DNA of 64,000 bases from Aporrectodea caliginosa (lineage: Eukaryota; Annelida; Clitellata; Crassiclitellata; Lumbricidae), in the NCBI GenBank assembly GCA_020284085.1, contig JACEVL010000480.1, forward strand, positions 1,763,279-1,827,278, given 5' to 3'. Under the pieces are notes generated by a model, which was not told where the DNA came from, did no database searches, and was given only the letters and a program-made list of their open reading frames with translations. Shown here in pieces: positions 23,601 through 34,500 of the stretch (the first letter of the stretch is position 1; each line of letters begins with the position of its first letter). Made by a program: the position numbers and the translations under genes.

Positions 23601-26600
23601 GACTAGCTGTGTGGTAACAAAGACCATTAGCGTAGCCCTCCTCCATTATCCAGGCTTGGGACTGGCATTGTCAGAAAGCGAACAGTGGCGGAGTCTTCGT
23701 GTACTGCGAGCTGCAGAGCGACTTTTTATTGGCCAAATGCCAAAATATGATCATGTCACCAGATACATGTTGAAGGTTCTGCTTGTGGCTTCCTGTCCGA
23801 CAGCGCATCGAGTACCGGGGGTATAGAGTTGTCTCTCTGGTCTGGCTGCGCCAAATTGGCCTTGCACCAGCCGACCTAACAGACCACTGTCAGCCGGTAT
23901 CGGGCTCGGGTTCCTAGATCATGTTACAGTAGTCTACTGATACATTTGATGGCCATTTGAAAACTTACCTTTTTGCCCGGGCTGGAGTTGGGAGCGCTTC
24001 TGAATAGTTACCATGAAAGGGCGCTATGTAATTTTTTTTAATTTTTTAATGAATGAATGAATATATATAAATATATAGAAAGGGAGAGAGAGAATATATT
24101 AGGGTATCCCAAAAAAAGAAGTTCTTATATATATCAATGGCCAACCTCTCAAACGTTTTTTCTTCGCTGTACTGATAACAAATGCAAAGTTGCAGCAACA
24201 GTGAGGTCAAATATGGGACTTTGACGTAACAGTTGACATTACGTTGAATCAATGGTTTCTCTTTAAATATTGTTCTTAAAAGGATTATTTTAAGTATAAA
24301 GTTTTGGATTTTTGGAAAGAGGGATTCACATAAAATATTTATGAAAACCTCCCAGAACACGTAACATAACGTTACGCACCGTGACTTTTGAAACAGCCGT
24401 TTCTATCGCCACAGTCAAAGTCTTTGTCCAGGCTAGAGTTTTCGAATGCTGTGAAACCGAAGCCTGTTTTTGACGCTTTGTGGTAATTAGGGGCCTATAC
24501 TTCGCGGATCACGTGGAGTCAGTGACTCACAGTGATGATTCAAGTGATGTTTTATAGCCACAAGTCTTAGAATGGTGGTTTATGTGAATCCCTCTTTCCC
24601 AATTTATGGCTACAAAAACTCCCGAAGACACATGCCTTCCACTTGCGGTAGTTACACTCTTTGATCCACAATATCAAGTAACAGGTTGCTTGGTCTGCAA
24701 CAGTTCATATGACCTTGTCATAGTACTAAAAGGATCGACGTACCTACTTTACTGTGAATCACAGCGTATAAAGACTAATCTCATTTCAGAGAAAGTTCTT
24801 TAAGGCCATCACTAAACAAACAACACAATGACAATTCTATTGTTTGGTGTTCACGAGAAACAAATGCCAACCACACCGGTTCAAGTGACGTCATGCAATG
24901 ATCATACAATGTTGAGTGCACAGTTTTTCGATTTGGTTGGCCCTTAAGCCATTCTAGTAGGCTATAGGCCCTACTTGTAGTTCCTTAGAACCGAAGGTTA
25001 AAATAACAGGTAAATGAATCCTGAAATGCAATGTCATGCACTTCTAATATATGAATTATGAAGTCTATTATCACTCTGTTAAGTGTTTTTCGGGACAACT
25101 TAAAATATATACAACTAATACACACATATATGTATATAGTTATTTGAAAAGCTAACTACAGTCTTTATATTCTTTATGCATTTGGTTTCTATGACAGCAT
25201 TTCCTGATACACCGAAAGAAACTTTGAAAACTTCAACTTCTGCTAACTACCAATCAACGACTCTATCAAACCATTCATCAACAGGTGACAATGATTATTA
25301 TGACGCTGCATCGTTAAACAAAACTATCAATCAATCACTTGCTAATACAATACATTGCAATGCAACTGTATTTTACATTGCCCTCCTTCCAAAGTTCAGA
25401 AGTGCACACGACCATACACGGCAGAACATCGATGGCTCCGAGCAACTATTGTGAGTCAAGGACTAGATCAAGGTCCCTACGCTGTAATGAACCGCCTGAG
25501 TGGAGAGTCGAACCCTTACTCACCGCGTTACAGGCAAAGCACTCTTACCAATCGCCCACCGTGCCAACTAAGCTCCGCCGCTACCTACGAACGTATACCC
25601 GTTTTAGATTAATCAGTAGAGTTCCATAATCTCTGTGCGACTATCGAAAATGCTAGTTCACAGAGAATGCTTCAAACACACCTAAGAGAAAACAGATGAG
25701 TCTTAAGGCGGCGAGTTGCAACAATCCTGCTAAGAACTGGAAGCTCAGGTTCCAGATACATTTAACCCTTTGGAGGTGAGGTGAAGCATTGTAACGTTTG
25801 AGGTGAGGTGGGGTCTGACATACCCCAATACATATAATTAGTTGCAAGTCGCAATATCAACTACATAACATAAATTGTGAGCTAAACTATAGTTATGTAA
25901 CCAATTATCTGCTAAACTTGTGATATTCAGGAACAAATAACAGTTTTCAATCATAATTGATATGGCCAGCGTGGTGGCGCTCAAAATCAAAGCGGCCCTT
26001 TGCAATGGCATCTTCGTGGCCCTTGAAACATGTAACATTTTGGAACACGTGACATAATACCCGCAATAATGGATCAATTTTGCATCGATGCAACACTATA
26101 TGCAGTAATATCCTATAATCGCACAATTTTTTCGGCACTGTACCGTTACTTTTTAATTCATTAAAATCTATATGTATACGAAAAACTATAATTTCACTTT
26201 AATATGCAAGAAATAAAAAAATGGCGTCCAAAAGTACCTGAAAGTGTCCTAAAGTGTCCCAATTTCACATTCACTAAGGTAGACAAAAATAATCCAAGAT
26301 GGTTCTACGTTTTCCGTAGAAAAAGCAGCGTAGAATAGCTATGGGGTTTGTCATACCCCACCTCACCTCCAAAGGGTTAACATCCTAAAGCAGTGTTCGC
26401 TTTGCATGGCAAACGCCCAAATAATCGTCCCACTTGTTATGTACATGTAACTATGATGGAAACCTAAAAATACTAGCAACAAAAAACAGTAATATTTCGT
26501 TACTGATGATTATAACAGTGTTACAGAACTCTTTCATGTTGCAGCAAACACATAAGAAAAGCGTTTGTGGGAATATGATTTTATGTATTGCAGTACTTCA

Positions 26601-27593
26601 GTATTTGTAATTTTTCAGATTGTAGCTCAAGTACTCTGATCTAATGTGATTATTAGAGGCCTATAATAACATGACCTAATAATAATATTATGGTCACAAG
26701 CATTACTGCCGTGCTTTGGCAAAAGGAAGCAAGTCACAAATTGTAGTTTCTGAGAAAAATGCAAAAAAAACTCAGGCCTGAAAATCGGTCTGAATTTACG
26801 CGTACAATTGTCCATGCATAAGCATGGACTTGCTTCTTTTTGCCTGAGAATTTTCCAGTACTACATGGACATGCTTCTTTCTGCATCTGCTTTTCCGCCA
26901 GAACCACATGCAATAATAACTAGTTATATTGTCGATTGTGTTGGACTTGCTTCTTGAACCAAAATGATACCGATATGTCATTTTGACCCTAAACTGGACT
27001 TGCTTCCTTTTGCCAAAGCACGGCAGATTAGAGGTCTGCAATTTTTCCCAATATTTTCAGTTTGTAGCGAAAGTACTTTGGTGCAACAGAACGTCAACGG
27101 ATCGGCCTTCTTCAAGAAATCTTGGCTCCAGTTCAAGAACGGATTTGGTGATCCAGCAAGCGACTATTGGATTGGAAATGAAAAGCTGTATCAGCTGACG
27201 AACACCTTGTGCAGCTGTTCACTACACATCGACATGTATTACAAGAGAACCGTACCAGAATGGTACTTCGCAGATTATTCTTCATTCTCCATCAACAATG
27301 AAGCGGATGGCTATCGATTAATGATGGGGCCGCTTACATCGGGCAATGCAACAGACGCTCTCGGCGGAGTGAATTACAAACTGTTCTCCACTTACGACAT
27401 AGACAATTCAGGATCGAACTGCGGAACATTGTTTGGCGTTGGCTGGTGGTACGGTACGACTTCATTCAACTGCCAATTTAAACCCTGCGGTGGGACCAAT
27501 CTAAACGCAGAAGTGGCGTGCTTCTCTTGGTCCTCGCTCGGGAAGTTGATGTCGAGTAAAATGTACGCAATTTGCGATATTAAGAATCCTTAA
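19476..27593 (+). CDS. Gene B: secreted PAN/apple domain + fibrinogen-related domain protein
   Basis: Four exons: 19476-19847, 23138-23171, 25198-25284 and 27061-27593 (1026 coding bases, 341 residues). Exon 1 has a hydrophobic leader (SSIIVLLLYLTIEIIASS) and a PAN/apple-like domain (LCAND, GTGCVP, LCASRCKMDDDCTSFNW, LCELFYY). Exon 2 is 34 nt (IPILQDGCKQT). Exon 3 is a 29-codon Ser/Thr-rich linker. Exon 4 is a fibrinogen-related domain: FFKKSWLQFKNGFGD, DYWIGNEKLYQLT, FADYSSFSI, FSTYDIDNS, GVGWWYG, CGGTNLNA. It lacks the usual first part of that domain and has a shortened calcium loop. The ATG chosen lies just before the leader and is shared with gene C. Introns carry a TTAA element (20689-22454), a LINE piece, a SINE and a TTAA MITE (25766-26376). 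A likely poly(A) signal, AATAAA, is at 28180-28185. The function is probably extracellular glycan or protein recognition, by family only. Confidence 0.82.
20212..20245 (-). mobile_element. Short LINE/SINE 3' tail in intron 1 of gene B
   Basis: TTGTTATAGCGCCCCTTCCAGATTC followed by CTATTCAGA is the reverse complement of the TCTGAGTAG...GGGGCGCTATA tail shared by a LINE and a SINE family of this window. Nothing further is recognisable. Confidence 0.4.
20527..20630. repeat. (CA)n microsatellite
   Basis: About 100 bases of CA with one CT interruption, in intron 1 of gene B. Confidence 0.95.
20689..22454 (-). mobile_element. piggyBac-type non-autonomous element with minisatellite core, copy 2
   Basis: TTAA at 20685-20688 and 22455-22458. 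Termini are CACTAGAAGTACCGA and TCGGTGCTTCTAGTG, with palindromes at 20730-20746, near 22245 and near 22425. It is the reverse-complement counterpart of the element at 6342-8067: the unique flanks (for example AATTTATAATGCAAAGTCAA) match, and so does the 20-bp minisatellite, about 20859-22165. It sits in intron 1 of gene B. No transposase frame is present. Confidence 0.85.
22745..22940 (+). mobile_element. LINE C-terminal fragment
   Basis: A broken frame reads FRAFHVTAPKL, then a Leu/Pro-rich block and KTHYF-like residues. This corresponds to the end of CR1-type ORF2 (AFS..APKLWNSLP...FK..LKTHYF). A related remnant is at 32457-32640. Confidence 0.5.
23690..24060 (+). mobile_element. LINE 3' end: reverse-transcriptase remnant and tail
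   Basis: RAAERLFIGQMPKYDHVTRY matches the QNAAARL...PKYDHVTP motif of CR1-type reverse transcriptases. After about 150 bases it is followed by GGGAGCGCTTCTGAATAG, AGGGCGCTATGTAA and GAATGAATGAATA. This copy links the recurrent GCGC...TATA tail to a LINE body. Confidence 0.65.
24312..24602. repeat. Inverted repeat with 23-bp arms
   Basis: TTGGAAAGAGGGATTCACAT(AAA) at 24312-24334 is inverted at 24579-24602. Upstream, GGGTATCCCAAAAAAA (about 24101) resembles a mariner-type end. No complete element could be delimited. Confidence 0.5.
25300..25625 (-). mobile_element. tRNA-derived SINE, family 2, in intron 3 of gene B
   Basis: On the minus strand a tRNA-like head has an A box (TTGGTAAGAGTGC) and a B box (GGGTTCGACTC), followed by a GCGTAGGGACCTTGATCTAG body. 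The body resembles the SINE at about 38520-38695. It interrupts the frame that otherwise runs on from linker exon 3. Confidence 0.55.
25766..26376. mobile_element. piggyBac-type MITE, third family
   Basis: TTAA at 25762-25765 and 26377-26380. Termini are CCCTTTGGAGGTGAGGTG and CACCTCACCTCCAAAGGG, an exact inverted match. Subterminal GGGGT...ACCCC palindromes lie at 25810-25826 and 26343-26359. It is 611 bp, without a transposase, in intron 3 of gene B. Confidence 0.88.
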
Positions 27594-28740
27594 GTTAATT
27601 AACTGAGCATAGACTCAACAAGAGTCAACATACTAATAGCCAACTGCGTACCGTCTCTTCAGATACCTCAAACCCTACAACCTATTATTTCTCAGTCAAT
27701 CCATTCAAGAATTCCTACCCTCGTCGATCTAGTCCTCCACATTCCAACCCATATCGTCCACAACGAAACCCGGGCTATTCTGCTTCCCTTAACTAGTCTC
27801 TGGAAAACCTTTCTGACACGACGCACGTATCGTGAATAAGTTGGTGTCCTGTGTTTAGCTTTAGAGTAGCGCTTGATAAATATCGAGTATACTATTGAGA
27901 TAACGAGCGAAGTCTCACCTCGACAAACAGGCTCTCCATTTAATTATAACCCGCCACAACATCTCCAATGCCTCCTTCTTTCTCTGGTTGCCCGGGAGAC
28001 TGACCTTAGGCTTCACAAGGAATCATTGGACAACCCATCTGACTGGACGTAGCGTTCCAGAACGAGCTAGTGCCCTGCACTTAACTTTGCAATTCCGCTA
28101 TTGGTTCTCGAGATTTGCGGTTAATGATTGTTTTGCGAACACGTAAGCACAGTTATTGGATTAAATGCACATACAGATTAATAAAATTATGTCCGCATGA
28201 TTTCATAGTGAGTTGTTTCTGACCAAATGGCCGTTGGTAAATTTTTTATATTACTTGGTGATTCTTGTATGTGTGCCCTTCTTATGTGATTTATGGCATG
28301 CGTCCACTATCTTGATTTTGTGCAAAGCAAGATATGCATGGTCGACGGTTTAGCAAAAGGGAACAAAGCTTGTGCAAAGTCAGAAGATTTGCTTCATTTC
28401 ATATGAAAAATATAAATATGATGTAGCCTAAATGTAGGTTTTTCTATAGCGAACGTATGGCCTTGACTCATGCTCATTTTCAGTGAATTGATCGGGTGAG
28501 ATCCTTCACCACCGTTGTTCGTTTGAATGAATGCAACGCCATTCGGACCTTGAATAATGAACTAGGTTCGTTCGGAGAGCTTAATGGCTGTAATTTAGTG
28601 TTCGGTTGGCTGGGGAGGAGTTCATTTGCAACCATCCTCCACTGCATTATCAGCTCCATAGCAGAAGTACAGCTATCATCACAGATTCATCAGTTCCCGC
28701 CTCCATAACATGGCCTTACCAGAAAAAGATGACAGAAGCT
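27594..28740 (+). other. 3' flank of gene B, shared with genes C and F
   Basis: It contains two diverged copies of a block around TGACACGACGCACGTATCGT and GGTGTCCTGTGTTTAGCTTT (about 27796-27868 and 28000-28095). AATAAA is at 28180-28185, and a block near 28440-28580 (TCGGGTGAGATCCTTCACCA) recurs after gene C at about 36950-37090. No protein is supported here. Confidence 0.5.
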
Positions 28741-28789
28741 GTATCCCATTGACCATTAAAAACTTATATTAAACTTAGATTGCCCATCA

Positions 28790-29045
28790 ATTATCTGTAC
28801 AACTAATGACGTCACACATCACCGGTCTTGTGAGGACCAGCTTGGCAATCCTGCGACAGATGTGGTCTGTTTCTAAGTCTCCCACACAGGACGCGACTCG
28901 CCACATTGTGCAGAGTTTAATCCTGAGCCGAATTGATTTCTGCTAAGTCGCCTTTACTGGCTTGCAACAGCGCACTATTCGGCATCAGTCGGTCATCAAC
29001 GCTGCTGCTCTTCTGGTCACGTATACACATGACCAAGTGCACAAG
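28790..29045 (+). mobile_element. LINE reverse-transcriptase fragment
   Basis: It reads HIVQSLILSRIDFC, then a stop, then GLQQRTIRHQSVINAAALLV, matching LSRLDYCN...LQ..QNAAARLV of CR1-type elements. Frames are broken. Confidence 0.6.
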
Positions 29046-29426
29046 AGGTTAGAGATATGATTTGAAATGAGAGATGTGGGTAAAAGGTAGGCTAATTGTG
29101 CATATGCTTGACCGTCTGCTATAACCTTAATACGTATAGCCTAGGGCATATATTACAAACATATTTCTGACATGATTTGTTATTATTTACAGCACAAAAA
29201 ATATCTTATGAAATATTTGCAGTGCAAATGTGAAATGATGAATGTGGATAATGGCAAAGTATTTTGGCAAATCATACCTGAAAGGCAGGCTTGCGTATGA
29301 ACTCTTAAAATTTTATTTTATTAGCTGCGTCGCGTTAAGACAGTTCATAAACAGTCTTCTTCATAATTTATGCATCAGGTCTTTTCTGCGATTGTACAAA
29401 TACAGTCGATTTTCCGATTTTGGCTA

Positions 29427-30004
29427 AATAGTTCGCTAGGTATCGATTGTGGAATAGGAACCAGTGTTATGTATTATGGACAAACGCTACAAGGACTGAT
29501 AAGCATTCTGGAGGTAGTAGAAGTTTGAAGTGTATGTTTGCAAATGTGAGGAAAAGAGTAAGTTTTATAAAAGAAGCAGAATTGGAATTGTATGCAGATA
29601 AGGAAACACCGGGCATAATTGGAATAGCTGAGTCATGGACAAACTCGAAGATCACGGACAGTGAACTAGCACTATATTTTTTACTGATTATTTAGAACGA
29701 ATTGTGCAAACCAGAAACCAGTTGGGTATGGGTTTTGCTGTATTTTAGGAGCAATATTAATGCATTAGAGAGATGCAATAGGAGGAACGAGACCTTCAAA
29801 GAAAGTGTCAGGTGTGAAATTCAAGTTAACTTGTCTATGATGCTTGGGGGAGTTTGCTTTAAAATGGTTTCAGATGCCACCGAAGAAGCTGACCAAAAAC
29901 TATCCAAACTACTAGAAATGGTTAATAAGGAAACGGCCTTGAATTTAGGAGACCTAACTACCTTATCGACTGGGAATCATTATAAGGGGAGAGAAAAAAG
30001 ATGA
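29427..30004 (+). mobile_element. LINE 5' part with endonuclease domain remnant
   Basis: Two frames read LKCMFANVRKRVSFIKEAEL, PGIIGIAESWTNSKITDSEL, then VLLYFRSNINALE, ETFKESVRCEIQ and DATEEADQKLSKLLEMVNKE. These match the start of the LINE endonuclease (NARSL...IIGITETWL...VLLYVR...W.EI). The LGDFN core is degraded to LGDLT. The 5' leader (TAGTTCGCTAGGT) is repeated at about 16955 and, weakly, at 44625. Confidence 0.7.
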
Positions 30005-30024
30005 CTGCTAAACACGTAATACTG

Positions 30025-30110
30025 AAAGAGTAAGCGTGATCCACACACACTGCTAGGATCATGAAGCGTGCACTCTAACCAATCTAGCTAACTGGGCTAA
30101 CGACCAACCA
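30025..30110 (-). other. tRNA-like fragment, probably SINE-derived
   Basis: On the minus strand, TAGATTGGTTAGAGTGCACG followed by CTTCATGATCCTAGCAG resembles the A-box half of a tRNA. No convincing B box or acceptor stem follows, so a functional tRNA gene is unlikely. Confidence 0.3.
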
Positions 30111-30737
30111 TCGATTTATTGGCTAAAAGAATTCAAATACATTGGATTAATCTTTATCTATTGTAAAAGTTCAAAATTCAAAATAGATACATGTCTCTTG
30201 CAACTAAGTGTTTTTTGGTAGGCTACTGTAGACTAAAATTTGCATATCGCTCCATAGCCATACAGTCTGACATGGTGTTTACTGACTTACAGCGTTTCCA
30301 CGTAATGAGATAATCATGTGCGCACCCCTGGTGTAACCTAGCGCCCGACCAACAGCGTTGAAGGGTTAAAATGCCCCTGCGCACGTGATGAACGTTGCCT
30401 CAGAAGAAGCGAATAATACTTACGCAAAAACTAGTCTAAATTTCCCTCTGTCATTCCAGCAATCTATGAAGCAAACTCGATATAATTTCTAGGTAGGAGG
30501 CAATAAATCACAAGCGGGGTTTACCGTAGGCTACATGTGATAGTTCTTAACGTTTTCTTTTAGATATTTTGCAATTTAAGGCGTGAGAATCTTATGATGA
30601 AAAAGCAAAAGACACTTAATAACAGTTCATATTCACAACATAAATATAGTATAGACGGACAAGAATAAATATGAAACTGCCTTGCAAACAAACTAGTTTT
30701 GCTGAGCTTTTAACCTAAACGAAATATTATCATCACC

Positions 30738-31560
30738 GAAGACAAGCCATTTCAGAAAATGCTATCCCAAAGTTTTCAAATGATCAAATCCCGAGGGTTC
30801 GCGTGTACTTCACATTAAAACATCAAGGATAATATTAAGTAATATGTTTGTGGAAAATGTATGTCTTGTAACGTGTGCAGTAATTGTTGAAACTAGACGC
30901 TCGCTGAATTTCGACCAAATAATTTATTGTGATTTGGTTGAATAGATTAATGTAACAAACTAGAAAATCGTTGCTACACATTGTATTCAATGCCAACATG
31001 TTGGAACTGGCAACGCTGCATGCTAACTGAAGTTGAATGTCGCAATCTGTGAGCGAACATGTCGTCAGAAGCATCAGCCAGGATGAACAGTTACTCTAAA
31101 CTCAGTCATGATTGCTTGGTATAGTCTTCCCAACTCGATAACGCTAAGTGTCTGCAAACAGTCCGTTCTATGAGGCTAACACAATCTCAATACGCTAGCG
31201 TACACGCACCCATATTAAATCAAAATATGGGATGTATATTTTGATATAGCATATATGTACCACATTGTATATATATATATATATAATATATATTTGCATA
31301 TTTATGAGGTTCGATCTTATTTTTGTGGATGTCCTTGTCAATATCGCTGATTGTAAAATTGAAAGAATAACTCGAGCTTAGATACTATGACGCTGTAAAC
31401 AACAAGGAGATACATGACAACAAGGCAAACTGTCAGTTGCAGAGACGATCTGATCTGGCTGTTGGACAAACCCTTTGCATAGACTGACTCTCGGAATAGA
31501 TATATAAGACGTGAAGCACTGATCGCGGATCTCGCTCATTTTCAAGGCTATAGCACGATT
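30738..31560 (+). promoter_or_regulatory. Duplicated upstream region of gene C, with TATA box
   Basis: Colinear with 18700-19475. A clean TATATAAG is at 31501-31508, 53 bases before the ATG at 31561. The CCTTTGCAT block 20-30 bases upstream of it, and AAGCACTGATC downstream, are also present at gene B. Confidence 0.6.
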
Positions 31561-34500
31561 ATGAAGCGTTTCGGCAAAAGTGGAGATGTTCTCCGCTCAT
31601 CTATTATTGTCCTGCAGATGTATTTGACAATAGAAGTAGTTATTGCTTCGTCGACACCGGCTCCACAGAATGTCAAAACATTTAGAATAAAAACAACAAC
31701 AGATGGAACGCCGCTATGTGCCAATGATACCGCTTCTGTGGTTTACAATGCCTCACAGTTGAATGAGCCACCTGTTGGAACAGGATGTGTTCCAGCGAGT
31801 GTCCTCTGCGCCTCCAGGTGTAAAATGGATGACGACTGTACTTCCTTCAATTGGAAGACAGACGAAGAACTGTGTGAATTGTTCTACTACAGTCCAAACA
31901 ACTGCGAAGAGGTGCCAATGTGCAACTATTATGAGGTAAAATTTACAAACCTATATTATACATATTTATTTCCACTCATTCATGTATGTAAATATATATT
32001 CATGAATAAATACATTCCTTCATTCATGCATACATGTATTGTAGACATACGTGTGTTGTAGACAATTATAGTTACACACATTTAATTTACATGCATATAT
32101 GTGACACTTCATGTACACATACTTGAATACATACTACATATATGCATGTATATACACATGCAAAAGTGCATGCATACACACTTGCATACAAACAAACCAT
32201 ACACCCCTTAAATAACCAGGACTGTTGGCTGCCGAACTTGGGTCCATTCTCAATTTACTCTTTTAATGACAAAAAATGTTCTGCTTGTATCGTCGCTCAG
32301 CTAATAGAAAATATTGATAATAATCTTATTCTGTTTTCCTGTTATTACTTTGCAGGTACCGAATCTGCAAGATGGCTGCCAACAAACACGTATGTATTTC
32401 TTTCCTTCCTCCTCGTTGCCTGCGATAATTAAGTACAGGTCTCATAGCTGAGCCACGATGCAGAACATTTATGGGCTCTCGTGCATTCTCTGCCTTTGCC
32501 CAGAGGAAAGGAATCGACTGTCACTCTCACTTCGTAGCTCAAATTCACTTCCATCCTTCAAAAGAGGGCTCAACACTCACTATTTCTCCTTGGCTCTCAA
32601 GGATTTAGTACACACTGGTCCTGTCCCTGTAACATCTGGCACGATCTTATCGTCCCAGAGAATGTAAAGAGGAACTTTAGGCTCGAAAGATTCACGAATC
32701 TCTGCTGTCAGGGCCGCACAGTTATCTTTTCTTTTTCTGCATCGCAGAAGAACTGATAATCAGCTCACCAGCTAGAGCTAACAGTCATTTTCATAAGAGG
32801 AATTCCACCAAAAGGAATAAAGCTCAGGTACCCAGGGGTAATCAAATTCCCAAAAGAACTAAAGGGGACAAAATTAATATATGACAAAAACGGACAGTTT
32901 TTCCTTTGATTTTGTATTATATCTTATGTTTAAGACCTGAAATTTGCTCTTTATCTTTAAAAATTACAATGTATCACATTGTTGTCAAGTGACAATTCTT
33001 CCGGGGCTTTGAGCAAGTTCTAAATCTCTTCCGATTTTCATCAAGTTTAGAAAATGACAATGATTCTCAAGGTGGAACACAAAAACAACCCGGCCGATAT
33101 TAATTTTGAAACTACATTTTTTAGACAAACCCTAATATATAATTATATATATATATAATAATAATAATAATACAAGGGGGCCCGTGGCGCCTTGGATAAC
33201 ATCTGGCACACAGACCGAGAGGTACCGAGTTCGAGCCCCCGTTGGGCGGATTTGCTTTGTAGGCTGCTATTAGCGCCGTTGTACTGTATTGCAAGGCTGT
33301 CTGTTCTGTTAGTAGTTAAGATTTCAATTGCATAACATGTAAATGTACAGCGCAGTGCGTTTGTCAAGCGCTTAATAAAGAAAAGATATTATTATTATAT
33401 TGGGTGGTTGCCACCCCCCTAGGTTTTTTCATCTCAAACTTTTTCCGTATGGAATCAAATTTTGATAATATATTATTATTATATTGGGGCCCGTGGCGCT
33501 TTGGGTAACAGCTGGCACAGAGACCGAGAGGTACCGAGTTCGAGCCCCCGTTGGGCAGATTTGCTTTGTAGGCTGCTATTAGCGCCGTTGTATTACATGG
33601 CTGTCTGTTCTGTTAGTAGTTAAGATTTCAATTGCATAACATGTAAATGTACAGCGCAGTGCGTTTGTCAGGCGCTTAATAAAGAAAAAGATTATTATTA
33701 TTATTAACCCTCCAGGGCTACCAAGGGGGGTGGTTGCCACCCCCTAGGTTTTTTTCATCTCAAACTTTTTCCGTATGGAATCAAATTTTGACCTTTTAGG
33801 TAGCTGTAGGGGGTTCATTTACACACGTTTTAGGTAAAATGTGAGATGATATCTCACACCGTTCAAAAGTTATACCCCATATACCCGAGGTACCAGGAGG
33901 GGGTAGATACCACCCCTAGATTTTGACTATATCTTATCCGTCATATAATATTAAGAGACACAGATTATACCATTCTATAGAGGGAATGTGGGGCTACATT
34001 TCTATGGTCACTGAGTTGACTTGAGACAACCGGAAGTGCTCAATATAAATTAAAATGTATGAAAATAGGTTACACTTTCACACATTTTTCATGTTTTTTC
34101 GATTAAAACGTATTCATAATTTATTTTTTAAGAAAATAAATTATGCCGTTGCATAGAGGACACGTAGGGCTATGTTTTCATACTGATTAATTTGTTTTTT
34201 GATGACCGGAAGTGTTCAAAATAAATAATAATACGCGTAATATGCGTGAAAAATGGCTGAATGGAAGCACTCCCCCCTTAGTTTTTGTCTGCAGCGTATT
34301 CGTTTGTCTTCCTGGAAAAGAAACAAAGATATCATTCTTTAGAGGGAATGTAGGGATTCATTTTCATACCTACATCTTTGTCTTTTGAATACCGGAAGTG
34401 ATAAAAATAAATAATAATACGCGTAATCTGTGTGAAAATGGCTGAATACGGCATTACAACGTAAACCGATATATATGTATGGATAAAATTGGATATATAT

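Noticed and set aside
25339..25629. 96-residue frame continuing after linker exon 3 of gene B
   Set aside because: It runs through a tRNA-headed SINE on the other strand; the exon has a good donor at 25284/25285.
30025..30110. tRNA gene
   Set aside because: Only an A-box-like half is present, with no convincing B box or acceptor stem.
32142..32432. 96-residue frame overlapping exon 2 of gene C
   Set aside because: Wrong frame for the conserved 34-nt exon, and no similarity to other family members.
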